17,083 nucleotides of DNA, taken from positions 1 through 17,083 of the forward strand of contig CANJJY010000041.1 in NCBI GenBank assembly GCA_947474445.1. The letters are read 5' to 3'. Each line of letters begins with the position of its first letter. The stretch's first letter is position 1. The stretch is from Oligoflexaceae bacterium (GTDB lineage Bacteria > Bdellovibrionota_B > Oligoflexia > Oligoflexales > Oligoflexaceae). Under the pieces are notes generated by a model, which saw only the letters and a program-made list of their open reading frames with translations, made no database searches and was not told where the DNA came from. The position numbers and the translations under genes are program-made. Below, one piece after another: positions 1 through 7,800 of this stretch.

Positions 1-168
1 AAACCCATCATTGCTCTGACGGCGCATGCCATGGCGGAAGAGCGGATGCGTTCGAGCGAAGCTGGATGCCAAGGACACTTGACCAAGCCGCTCAATCAGG
101 GGGAGCTCTTAGAGGCGATTGAGCGCGTGACGCAAAACCATCGGTCGCCTGACGCTTATCAACATTGA
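1..168 (+). CDS. Response-regulator receiver (REC) domain, C-terminal fragment
   Basis: The reading frame is open from the first base and ends in TGA at 166-168, giving 55 residues; the start lies outside the window. The fragment begins KPIIALTAHAM and then has GHLTKPLNQGELLEAIE. This is the second half of a CheY-like receiver: the conserved Thr/Ser of the ALTA strand, then the invariant Lys followed by Pro, then the last helix. The phosphorylated Asp would lie upstream. ALTA(H/N)AM with LTKP is typical of receivers attached to hybrid sensor kinases, and the protein stops about 10 residues after the last helix, so this receiver is the C-terminal module. A hybrid histidine kinase or a single-domain regulator are both possible. 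The domain call is confident; the full protein architecture is not visible. Confidence 0.85.
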   Translation, partial: KPIIALTAHAMAEERMRSSEAGCQGHLTKPLNQGELLEAIERVTQNHRSPDAYQH

Positions 169-188
169 TTATTCCGCAGCTTAGACTC

Positions 189-211
189 GGGCAATGCCCA
201 AGGTTTTCTTT
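189..211 (+). terminator. Weak candidate terminator after the receiver gene
   Basis: A short GC stem (GGGC at 189-192, GCCC at 196-199, loop AAT) is followed by a T-rich run at 204-211. It lies 20 bases past the stop codon in the right orientation. The stem is only 4 pairs and the T run starts 4 bases after it, so this is a weak call. Confidence 0.3.
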
Positions 212-307
212 AACGAGTGATAATTTCTGACGGTTAAATAAATAAAATTAGATATTTATCTGAATTTTAACTCCTCGCAGCTGCCTATGTGCGTATCTGA
301 GCTTGGT

Positions 308-325
308 GGGACAGGTAGGGGACAG
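308..325 (+). repeat. Direct repeat GGGACAG, period 11
   Basis: GGGACAG occurs at 308-314 and again at 319-325, exactly 11 bases apart (one helical turn). A similar pair (GGACAC, also period 11) lies at 662-678 on the other side of the small DUF2007-like gene. It could be a paired half-site for a regulator; no protein can be named. Confidence 0.4.
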
Positions 326-399
326 TCGGCTTTGCCCCGCTCCTGGTCATTTGAAAAGCAGACAGAAAAACATTTATGACACCGTAAGCGCGGCTCCCG

Positions 400-594
400 C
401 TATTTGAGAAGTCTCACCGCTTGATCGAAGTCCTCATCATCGACGACCACACTCACGCCTAAGGACAAAGCGAGCGCTGGGTTCAATCCGCCTTCATCAT
501 CCTGCCGCGTCCGGGCAGAAATTCCGTAGACCTCTAATTTCCCGCAGACGATGTCAGCCTCGATACGGCTACCAGCCACGAAAACTACCTTCAC
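400..594 (-). CDS. DUF2007-like small protein (putative signal-transducing)
   Basis: This is a 64-residue protein read from a GTG start (592-594) to TAG (400-402). A purine-rich stretch (GAGAGAGG) lies about 8 bases upstream. It opens with a beta strand (MKVVFVAGS), then a helix around EADIVCGKLEVYGI, an acidic middle part and a second strand (LGVSVVVDDEDFDQAVRLL). This is the plan of the DUF2007 family, small beta-alpha-beta proteins that begin with a strand and a helix matching xxAxxxxxxLxxxGI and end in V.V...D...A..LL. Family members are annotated only as putative signal-transducing proteins and no reaction is known. The gene stands alone between the receiver fragment and tRNA-Ile. The family assignment is by pattern and is likely but not certain. 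Confidence 0.7.
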   Translation of the reverse strand: MKVVFVAGSRIEADIVCGKLEVYGISARTRQDDEGGLNPALALSLGVSVVVDDEDFDQAVRLLK

Positions 595-661
595 AGCTCC
601 GCCTCTCTCTTATAGTTAATGAACCGAACCAGCCCTTGCCGGTCGCACCGCTGAACACCTG

Positions 662-678
662 GGACACTTTCCGGACAC
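662..678 (+). repeat. Direct repeat GGACAC, period 11
   Basis: GGACAC lies at 662-667 and 673-678, again 11 bases apart, upstream (minus sense) of the DUF2007-like gene. It resembles the GGGACAG pair at 308-325. On the minus strand both read as paired GTGTCC/CTGTCC half-sites. Confidence 0.35.
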
Positions 679-703
679 ATCCCATCTACACCCGTACCCC
701 AGA

Positions 704-747
704 CGCGAAAAAGCCCAGCATCAAATCATTGAGTGCCAGGCTTTTCG
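704..747 (-). terminator. Rho-independent terminator of tRNA-Ile
   Basis: On the minus strand, CGAAAAGCCTGGCA pairs with TGCTGGGCTTTTTCG (two G-U pairs) around a loop of about 14 bases. The right arm ends in a run of T. It begins 3 bases after the encoded CCA end of tRNA-Ile, so it is its likely transcript end. Confidence 0.75.
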
Positions 748-749
748 TA

Positions 750-826
750 TGGTGGGGATGAGATGACTCGAACATCCGACCTCACGCTTATCAGGCGTGT
801 GCTCTAACCAACTGAGCTACATCCCC
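750..826 (-). tRNA. tRNA-Ile (anticodon GAT)
   Basis: The minus strand folds as a complete cloverleaf. The acceptor stem is GGGGATG/CATCCCC, the D arm is GCTCAGTTGGTTAGAGC, and the anticodon arm is CACGC-CTGATAA-GCGTG with anticodon GAT. The T arm is GGATG-TTCGAGT-CATCT, which includes a G-U pair. The discriminator base is A and CCA is encoded (750-752). GAT is the common isoleucine anticodon and is often found in rRNA spacers beside tRNA-Ala. Here it stands alone with its own promoter (839-867) and terminator (704-747). Confidence 0.97.
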
Positions 827-838
827 ATCGGAAGACCT

Positions 839-867
839 TTTATAAGAACTCTCTATTTCACTGTCAA
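839..867 (-). promoter_or_regulatory. Sigma-70 promoter of tRNA-Ile
   Basis: On the minus strand a perfect -35 box TTGACA (862-867) is followed after 17 bases by TATAAA (839-844). Transcription would begin near 832, about 6 bases before the mature tRNA 5' end at 826. This is close to the consensus expected of a strong stable-RNA promoter. Confidence 0.85.
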
Positions 868-901
868 CTTCTTTCAGGTTTTGGCCTTGAAGAACTGACA
901 C

Positions 902-930
902 AAAAAAAGCGTAGCTAGAACAGCTACGCT
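902..930 (-). terminator. Rho-independent terminator of the Fis-like gene
   Basis: A perfect 9-pair stem (AGCGTAGCT at 922-930 and its partner at 908-916, 5-base loop) is followed on the minus strand by a run of T (902-907). It begins 20 bases after the stop codon of the Fis-like gene. Confidence 0.92.
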
Positions 931-950
931 CTCTTGAATGCTTTTAAATC

Positions 951-1241
951 TTAGTGATTGAAAGCTGGAGTCTCAACGCCAGTGTCACCACCGAGCTCGT
1001 CTCCACCGATCTTGGACTTAAGACCCCAATCAGAGGCGCCGTAACGCTTCAGTTTGCGTTGGAGTGTGCGGATACCGATTCCCAAGGCGCGAGCCGTGTG
1101 AGTACGGTTGAAGTTCTTCTGCCGCAAAGTTTCCAGGATAACAATGCGCTCAATCTCGCGCAGCTTGGTCCCTGGGGGAAATGTGACAGACGAAGTGTCG
1201 AAATTTAACGCTGGTTCGTTCGTGTTATCAGGCGTCATCAT
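951..1241 (-). CDS. Stand-alone Fis/NtrC-type helix-turn-helix DNA-binding protein
   Basis: This is a 96-residue protein. The start chosen is ATG at 1239-1241 (MMTPDN), because GGAGG at 1251-1255 lies 9 bases upstream; the frame stays open further up without a better site. Residues 27-67 (LREIERIVILETLRQKNFN, then RTHTARALGIGIRTLQRKLK) are a classic HTH_8/Fis domain. In sigma-54 activators of the NtrC family this domain forms the C-terminus. Here there is no AAA+ or receiver domain: only a roughly 26-residue lead and a Gly/Asp-rich tail (about 76-90). The size matches E. coli Fis (98 aa), but in Fis the HTH ends the protein, whereas here about 29 residues follow it. The likely role is DNA binding as a dimer (nucleoid protein or regulator). 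A strong terminator follows and a long AT-rich leader precedes it. The domain is certain; the targets are unknown. Confidence 0.85.
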   Translation of the reverse strand: MMTPDNTNEPALNFDTSSVTFPPGTKLREIERIVILETLRQKNFNRTHTARALGIGIRTLQRKLKRYGASDWGLKSKIGGDELGGDTGVETPAFNH

Positions 1242-1656
1242 AGCTGATTTCCTCCGATTGGCTATTATCCCGTTCCTTAAGTCCTGTGAGAGCCCTGGTG
1301 TCAACATTGTTCGCACAGAATGATAAGAATCTCTATACCTGTTCTGTTTGGTACTCTGCATCAGTGGCGCTTCAGCTCTGATTTGCCACGTCTAGAAAGC
1401 TTTTACAAGTACCAACATGATTGGCTCACTCAGTTTTTCAGTGAAGCCTTGACGTTCCTAAATGCCTTAGCTGCGACAAATTAGCAGTTTGTCAGACAAT
1501 GTCAACTTTTTTTGCTCAGGTTTTTTGGGTTTCTCGCAATTTTTTTTAGGCAGCCTGACGATTTATCTGTAAATATATGAAATTATAGAGATAGATGGAT
1601 AAGCTGCAGAAAGGTCTAGGCGCTGTGGGGGAGGCTACTTGACCCAGAACGGGCTC
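1242..1656. other. AT-rich intergenic region upstream of the Fis-like gene
   Basis: No supportable gene lies in these 415 bases. The part near 1505-1600 is very AT-rich, with several T runs. It holds the Shine-Dalgarno sequence of the Fis-like gene (1251-1255), two minus-strand TTGACA boxes (1299-1304 and 1500-1505), and an 11-base palindrome TTGTCAGACAA around 1489-1499. The mutM stop codon closes the right edge; no clear terminator for mutM was found. Confidence 0.6.
1478..1505 (-). promoter_or_regulatory. Candidate promoter of the Fis-like gene
   Basis: On the minus strand TTGACA (1500-1505) is followed after 16 bases by TAATTT (1478-1483), with a TG one base before the -10 box (extended -10). 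It would give a leader of about 230 bases. A second TTGACA at 1299-1304 lacks a good -10 partner. The palindrome TTGTCAGACAA sits between the boxes and could be an operator. Confidence 0.4.
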
Positions 1657-2493
1657 TCAGCGCTGGCAAGAAGGACAGAAATAGGTCGCTCGACCGCCAA
1701 TCTTGCTGAGACGAATGCCGCCACCACAGCGCTGACAAGCCTGATCCTTGCGTCCATAAACAGCCAATGCGACTTCAAAATATCCGGGTTCTCCATCCAC
1801 ATGACGATAATCGCGAAAGCTGGTGCCACCCGCTTGAATCGCAGCCTTCAAGACCTCTTGAATCGCCCGTGCGAGCTGTTCCCATTCATGTTCCTTTACG
1901 CGGCAGGCCTTTCGGGAAGGACGAACGCCGGCTCGGAACAAAGCCTCGTTCGCATAGATGTTGCCGACTCCTACGACGTTGTGCGCGTCCATGAGAAAGT
2001 TCTTCACCGCGACCGTTTTATCTTCGGCTCTCGCGGCGAGATGTGCAGCCAAGTTAAGGGCTTCTAGGGGTTCCGGCCCCAGCTTCTTGAAGAGATGATG
2101 CTCGGGAAAAGCTTCCGTAGAACAGCTCAGAATGCATCCGAAGCGCCGAGGATCGACGAAGTGCAGGTACCGGCGATCGTGCTCATGATCGCCTTCAATC
2201 GTCAGACTCGCATGTGTATGCTTCCAAGATGACTGCTCGTCCTGACTCAAAAGGATGTTGCCACTCATACCGAGATGAAAGATGCCGTAGCCTTTTTTAC
2301 TAGTGAGCAGCAGATATTTGGAACGTCGGGACACTTTAAGGATGGTTTGACCGACAAAGCGCTCGTTGAAATCTTCGATGGGGATAGGCCAACGCAGATC
2401 GGACCGATGAAAGGTCGTACCAATCAAACGCCGTCCTTCAAGCACATGTTGGACCGCGCGCGTCAGGCATTCGACTTCGGGTAACTCAGGCAT
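1657..2493 (-). CDS. mutM: Formamidopyrimidine-DNA glycosylase (Fpg/MutM)
   Basis: A full-length 278-residue Fpg. It removes oxidised purines such as 8-oxoguanine from DNA and nicks the abasic site (base-excision repair). The N-terminus MPELPEVE gives the catalytic Pro2 and Glu3. Lys59 (SRRSKYLLL) is the conserved beta-strand lysine. DPRRFG (114-119) is the DNA-contact loop. The helix-two-turn-helix lies at 165-192 (NFLMDAHNVVGVGNIYANEA). A C-terminal zinc finger carries Cys253, Cys256, Cys273 and Cys276, with GGRATYFC supplying the conserved Arg. The start ATG (2491-2493) has AGGAG about 8 bases upstream. The leader contains a small CGGCG/CGCCG hairpin at 2513-2525. The gene lies 81 bases behind parB on the same strand and may be co-transcribed with it. 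All key residues are intact. Confidence 0.97.
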   Translation of the reverse strand: MPELPEVECLTRAVQHVLEGRRLIGTTFHRSDLRWPIPIEDFNERFVGQTILKVSRRSKYLLLTSKKGYGIFHLGMSGNILLSQDEQSSWKHTHASLTIEGDHEHDRRYLHFVDPRRFGCILSCSTEAFPEHHLFKKLGPEPLEALNLAAHLAARAEDKTVAVKNFLMDAHNVVGVGNIYANEALFRAGVRPSRKACRVKEHEWEQLARAIQEVLKAAIQAGGTSFRDYRHVDGEPGYFEVALAVYGRKDQACQRCGGGIRLSKIGGRATYFCPSCQR

Positions 2494-2574
2494 TGTCTCT
2501 CTCCTGCCGCCCCGGCGGAACGCCGAAGCAGGTGCAGGATAGAAGGGAAAATAGGCAAAAACAAGATTTTCTGC

Positions 2575-3603
2575 TTACGAGGCGCTCAAGCTGCTCCGAG
2601 CGGTCCGCTTCGCACTGGGCGTGAGCTGCTTTTTCATCCGTTCAAGCTGCTTGCCTGAGACAAATCCCGCGTGCGCCAGATGCTCGACGAACTGCCAAGC
2701 AAACTGAGCCTGAGTTGCTCCCTGCACACCGGCGAAGATGCTTTTGAGGTGCTCGCGCGCCAGTTGCTTTTGCTCTCGGTTGATCTCCGGTGCCGAATCG
2801 CTTGCCGTCGCCCCTTCGATGGGTCTCTTTTGTAGCGCCTGGTGCCGCGCGAGTATCATCTGCATCTGCTTATAGAGAGAGGCCGAAGGCGGCAGCTCAC
2901 CCTGCCGTGCGAGTTTGATGGCCCAAGTCGCCGAAAAGAGCTCTGGATACTGACGGCAGAGCCCTTGGCATTCGGTCGACATTTTAGTCAAACGTCGATA
3001 CCAGCCGACCGTCCGCACATTGACGCCGACTCGATCAGCGATCGCTTGATCACCTTCGCCGAGTCGAGCCGCCTGCTGATAAGCAGCGGCCAGATCCAGA
3101 TAGAAAACGTCTTCACGGAGGTTGGCAGCTATCGTGTGATAGAGCTCATCGCGCGCTGAAGCGAAAGGGAGGATCACGCACTCGATCGATTTCCAGCCGA
3201 GAGACTTTGCGGCCAAGATACGGCGATGCCCGTTCTTACAAACAAAGGCCGGTTCGCTACCTTCGTCTTTTAGACATAGGGTAGGAAATTGGATCAACCC
3301 GTCGCGTTCGAGCGAGGTGGCGAGAGTTTTGATCGATTCGGGATTATAGGTCTCTCGTATGTTCTCATGGAGCATGATGCTCTCAAGAGGAACCTTTTGC
3401 AGAGTCTTACCGTGCTTTTCTATCTGCGACAGGAGCTGCTCGTAGACCGCTTTGTTCAAGGTCTTATTGTTTTGAGGCTCAGGTTCGGCCGCAGCGGCCG
3501 GCGCCCGACGCGCGGTATTCTCTCGCGATGAGGTGACCTCGCGTGCGGCTCCTTTGACCATCTTCTCTAGGTTCTTCTTCGCTGATTCGCGCATCGATGC
3601 CAT
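2575..3603 (-). CDS. parB: ParB-like partition protein, divergent signature motif
   Basis: A 342-residue protein, read from ATG at 3601-3603 because a strong GGAGGAG lies just upstream; a TTG start at 3652-3654 in the same frame has no such site. Residues 1-50 are a basic, Ala/Pro-rich, probably disordered tail. Residues 70-165 form a ParB/Srx-like nuclease-fold domain (VPLESIMLHENIRETYNPES), with CKNGHRRILAAKSLGW (122-137) where canonical ParB has GERRxRA. Residues about 183-207 are a helix-turn-helix (GEGDQAIADRVGVNVRTVGW). The remainder is a helical tail that may dimerise. ParB proteins bind centromere sites and stimulate the ParA ATPase. In this one the CTP-binding box is changed (NGHRR) and the ENxQR-like box reads ANLRED, so CTP use is uncertain. 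It follows parA by 89 bases. Confidence 0.85.
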   Translation of the reverse strand: MASMRESAKKNLEKMVKGAAREVTSSRENTARRAPAAAAEPEPQNNKTLNKAVYEQLLSQIEKHGKTLQKVPLESIMLHENIRETYNPESIKTLATSLERDGLIQFPTLCLKDEGSEPAFVCKNGHRRILAAKSLGWKSIECVILPFASARDELYHTIAANLREDVFYLDLAAAYQQAARLGEGDQAIADRVGVNVRTVGWYRRLTKMSTECQGLCRQYPELFSATWAIKLARQGELPPSASLYKQMQMILARHQALQKRPIEGATASDSAPEINREQKQLAREHLKSIFAGVQGATQAQFAWQFVEHLAHAGFVSGKQLERMKKQLTPSAKRTARSSLSAS

Positions 3604-3692
3604 AGAATCCTTTCTCCTCCCTGGAGTGCTGCCTGGCGTTCCTTGCTCGTACAAATTTTTCTTTTTTTACTTCGGGACAGAGGATCCATCCC

Positions 3693-4601
3693 CTACAGAA
3701 GCTTGATCTCTTGGATACCATCTGCGATTTGCCACTCACCCTGGGCTTCTTCATGCTTCTCACGAATGACACCGAGCATTTTCAGATCAGGACGCGGCGT
3801 TTTTTTGGTCCCGGTCGCGGCTTTGATGATGGCCTTGGTCAGCTTCCGATAGTCTTCCTTCACCGAATGGGCGCTTGGCAGCGAAGCAGCCGGACAGCTT
3901 TGGAGACTTCCTGTCGCCACAGCGTTCGAGACACGAATCGCAGGCTTGAGCAGCAGAACCTTGGCTTGCTTGAGATGCTTGCCGATAAAACGGATATAAG
4001 AGTCATGAGCGGGGATCTTTTTTACGCAACTGAGTAAGACGCCGAGACACTTGAGCTCTTCGTTCTCTTCGTCATGAATCTCCTCACACTCGGCCACGAG
4101 GTCGATGAAACCGTCGTAACTATCTGGTTCAGGAAAGCTCGGAATGAGATACCAGTGCGAAGCGGCCAGTGCTGCCTGGAGGAGAACGTTGATCTGGGGT
4201 TTGGTATCGATTAGGATGAAATCGAAATTCTTTTCGACCCCTTTCAAAAGGTGACGAAACAGCTTGAAACTGCGTGCTGACCGCCCAAACTCAGTCTGAG
4301 CTCCTTTGAGCTCTTTGGTCGAAGGAATCACCCAAACATTCTTATAAGGACTCTCGACCATGACCTGCTCATAGGAAACCCGCTCGCGCAAAGCGTGCCA
4401 AAGCGTTTCCTCCTTGCGATCAAAGCGATCCCTGACGCCCAGTGCTTTGGTCGAGTTACCCTGATCATCGGCATCGATGACGAGCACGCGCTTTCCGAGC
4501 TCGACGCCCAAAAGATAGGCGATGTTGGTGACGGCTGTGGTTTTACCCACTCCGCCCTTGATGTTGGCAAAGGTAATAATCTGGGCACTTGCTTGCGGCA
4601 T
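3693..4601 (-). CDS. parA: ParA-family partition ATPase
   Basis: A 302-residue protein. The start is ATG at 4599-4601 (MPQASAQ), preceded by GGGGAGGA about 6 bases away; an in-frame upstream extension lacks a ribosome site. The deviant Walker A box KGGVGKTT (15-22, signature Lys15), switch I DADDQGNST (43-51) and Walker B FDFILIDT (127-134) define the ParA/MinD/Soj family of dimerising ATPases that move DNA cargo over the nucleoid. It has no N-terminal HTH, so unlike P1-type ParA it probably does not repress its own promoter directly; that role may fall to ParB. Switch II reads DTKPQI instead of the usual DTPP. The C-terminal 30 residues (KMLGVIREKHEEAQGEW...) look helical. It pairs with the parB gene behind it. 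Whether it serves the chromosome, a plasmid remnant or another cargo cannot be told. Confidence 0.9.
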   Translation of the reverse strand: MPQASAQIITFANIKGGVGKTTAVTNIAYLLGVELGKRVLVIDADDQGNSTKALGVRDRFDRKEETLWHALRERVSYEQVMVESPYKNVWVIPSTKELKGAQTEFGRSARSFKLFRHLLKGVEKNFDFILIDTKPQINVLLQAALAASHWYLIPSFPEPDSYDGFIDLVAECEEIHDEENEELKCLGVLLSCVKKIPAHDSYIRFIGKHLKQAKVLLLKPAIRVSNAVATGSLQSCPAASLPSAHSVKEDYRKLTKAIIKAATGTKKTPRPDLKMLGVIREKHEEAQGEWQIADGIQEIKLL

Positions 4602-4682
4602 AACAATCCTCCCCTGCGCAAGACGAGAACCGTACTTCAACGCGGGCCGAGCCTGAACGATGAATTCGTCAGATACGCCCCG

Positions 4683-4747
4683 GTAACTTGTTCGCTGTGT
4701 TAACCATCACGGTACCTATTTTCACTGAGGCGAACAAGCGTAACTTG
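4683..4747. repeat. Inverted and direct repeats upstream of parA
   Basis: CTTGTTCGC (4687-4695) is repeated in inverted form as GCGAACAAG (4730-4738), 34 bases apart. The 8-mer GTAACTTG occurs directly at 4683-4690 and 4740-4747. The cluster begins 82 bases upstream of the parA start. Partition operons usually carry a centromere or operator made of such iterated half-sites next to parA, so this is a candidate ParB-binding region. The function is inferred only from position and repeat structure. Confidence 0.5.
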
Positions 4748-4762
4748 CGGAAGAAATGCGAA

Positions 4763-4789
4763 GACCCTTGTACATCATGTACAAGGGTC
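4763..4789. repeat. 27-base near-perfect palindrome between icmF and parA
   Basis: GACCCTTGTACAT (4763-4775) and ATGTACAAGGGTC (4777-4789) are perfect 13-base inverted arms around one C. As RNA on the minus strand it could be the icmF transcript hairpin, but only a loose pyrimidine stretch follows (TTCGCATTTCTTCC), with no clean T run. As DNA it resembles a dimeric operator (core TTGTACA/TGTACAA) or a centromere site for ParB. No other copy was noticed in the window. Confidence 0.65.
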
Positions 4790-4858
4790 ACTAGAAAGAC
4801 GAGAGAAAGCTGGTTTTACCACTAAGATTTATCGAAAGAACCAAAGCCACGACGGAGT

Positions 4859-7800
4859 TTACATATTGCGCCGGTACTGGCCCCCGACTTCATAGAGTGC
4901 CTGCGAGATGTGACCGAGACTCGAGGTTTTGGCTACTTCCATGAGACAGGCAAAGAGATTATCACCCTTCAGCGCAGCTTCGCGCAAGTCCTTCATCGCC
5001 TTTTGCTGGCGATTCGCATTGCGTTTCATAAAATCTCGACAGGACTGAATAGCGTATTTCTTCTCGTCTTCGGTCGAGCGGATCACCTCACTCGGCAGGA
5101 TGGTCGGCGATCCGTCTTTCCCAAGAAAGGTATTTACGCCGATGATAGGCAGTTTTCCGTCATGCTTGAGCGTTTCGTAGTACAGAGATTCGTCCTGGAT
5201 CTTGGACCTTTGGTACATACGTTCCATGGCTCCCAGCACACCGCCGCGCTCAGAGATCGAACGGAATTCACTCATCACTGCTTCCTCGACCAGGTCAGTC
5301 AACTCGTCGATAATAAAAGCCCCCTGCAGCGGGTTCTCGTTTTTAGCCAGACCGAGCTCTTTGTTGATGATCAGCTGGATCGCCATCGCTCGCCTCACTG
5401 ACTCTTCCGTTGGCGTGGTAATGGCTTCATCATAGGCGTTGGTATGAAGAGAATTGCAATTGTCGTAGATCGCATACAGCGCTTGAAGGGTCGTTCTGAT
5501 GTCGTTGAAGCCTATTTCTTGAGCATGAAGACTGCGACCCGACGTTTGAATATGATATTTGAGCTTCTGCGACCGTTCGTTGCCACCATATTTGAGTTTG
5601 ATCGCTTTGGCCCAAATCCGCCGCGCCACCCGACCTATCACCGCATATTCGGGATCCGTGCCGTTGGAGAAGAAAAATGACAGGTTTGGAGCAAAGTCAT
5701 CGATGTGCATGCCGCGGGCCAGATAAGACTCGACGTAAGTAAAACCATTGGCAAGGGTAAATGCCAGCTGGGTGATGGGATTCGCTCCAGCTTCAGCGAT
5801 ATGATAGCCAGAGATTGAAACGGAGTAGAAGTTTTTGACATTCTTTTCGATGAAGAACTGCTGCATGTCGCCCATCATGCGCAGAGCAAATTCCGTCGAA
5901 AAAATGCAGGTGTTTTGAGCTTGGTCTTCTTTGAGGATATCGGCTTGCACCGTGCCCCGCACCTGACTGAGAGTATAGGCCTTGATCTGTTCATAGGTCT
6001 CGGCCGGCAGCACCTCGTCACCGCTGACGCCGAGGAGAAGGAGACCGAGTCCATCGTTGCCTTCCGGCAGCTCACCACTGTAAGCCGGCCTCGGCACACC
6101 TGACTTTCGATATAGAGCCTGGATCTGAGCGTCCACATCCTTAACGAGACTTTGCTTTCGAATATAGAGCTCGCACTGCTGATCGATCGCCGCATTGAGA
6201 AAAAACGCGAGGAGCATAGGCGCAGGGCCGTTGATAGTCATCGAAACCGAGGTATTCGACTGCGCCAAATTAAACCCTGAATAGAGTTTTTTTGCGTCAT
6301 CAACCGTTGCTATACTAACCCCAGAATTGCCAATTTTTCCATAAATATCAGGACGATAGTCCGGATCTTCCCCGTAAAGTGTCACGGAATCAAAGGCGGT
6401 CGAGAGACGCTTTGCTGGCATACCTCCTGAGACGTAATGAAAGCGCCGGTTGGTGCGCTCGGGCCCACCCTCGCCCGCAAACATGCGCGCAGGATCCTCT
6501 CCTTCGCGTTTTAAGGGGAAAACGCCCGCGGCATAGGGAAACTCGCCAGGAACATTTTCGTGCAGTAGCCACCCCAAAACATCGCCCCAGTCGCGGAATT
6601 TGGGTAAGGCGACCTTGGGGATCTCCAAATGCGCGAGAGAAGTCGTAAATAGACTCTGTTCTATGATCTTGTCTCGGACCTTAAATTGATACATAGGCTG
6701 ACGGTATCGCTCCAGCATCGCAGGCCAGGCGGCGAGCAATGCGCGGCATTGATGATCGAGCTGAGAAACCAGGCGATTATAGCTTCCTATAAGGACTTTG
6801 ACGGCTTCGCTATCATTCGGTTCTGCCGCGAGCAAAGCCTCGAAATGGAGCACCCCCCCACCCGCGCGTCGGCCTTCCGCAAGTTCTTGCCTGAGAGTTT
6901 CAACCGCTCCCCGGACCTGGTAGACTTGCCGCGCAAGGGACGACTGACTTTGGACGAAGGCCTTATAATGCTCATGGCTTTCGCTGATTTCTGCCAGATA
7001 CCGCACCCGATCTGGAGGCAAAAGCAGGCGCCTGAGCCCTTCACCCTCTTGGTCAAAGGGCAGTTCCCGAAAGGCTGAACTAGTCTTGGCGTTCAGCACA
7101 CCGATCAGGCGATTGTAGAGTTGATTCATACCGAGATCGTTAAACTGTGAAGCGATGGTGCCGATCACCGGCAATCCCTCGTCGTCACCAAGCCACATAT
7201 TATGATTGCGACGGAATTGTTTTCGCACGTCGCGAAGTGCATCGAGCGAGCCGCGCTTGTCGAATTTATTAATCGCGATCACATCAGCAAAGTCGAGCAT
7301 ATCGATCTTTTCAAGCTGCGTGGCCGCACCGTATTCGGACGTCATTACGTAAAGGGAGACATCAGAATGTTCAACAATTTCCGTATCGGATTGTCCGATG
7401 CCCGAAGTTTCAACGATGATCAAATCAAATTGAGCTGCCTTGCAGATATCGATGGAATCCTGCACGTAACGGCTCAGAGCCAGGTTTGATTGTCGTGTCG
7501 CGAGAGAGCGCATGTAAATCCGCGGATGGTGAATCGCATTCATACGGATACGATCACCGAGCAGTGCGCCGCCCGTTTTGCGTTTCGATGGATCGACAGA
7601 AATAATGGCCATAGTCTCTTCGGAGTGCGTTCTCAAAAAACGTCTCACGAGCTCATCAACCAGTGATGATTTTCCAGCTCCACCGGTGCCGGTGACGCCG
7701 AGCACAGGAATAGTTCGGACGGGCCCGAGGGCCATCAAGGCTCGCTTGATCGTGTCGCGCTCATCTGGAAAGTTCTCTGCCACCGAGATCAATCGAGCCA

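Noticed and set aside
750..930. tRNA-Ile as part of an rRNA operon
   Set aside because: No 16S, 23S or tRNA-Ala sequence is nearby, and the tRNA has its own promoter and terminator.
1639..2067. 142-residue plus-strand ORF opposite mutM
   Set aside because: It is a shadow of mutM, in which every catalytic and zinc-binding residue is intact.
4910..5401. 163-residue plus-strand ORF opposite icmF
   Set aside because: It is antisense to the strongly conserved C-terminal part of IcmF, with no ribosome site.
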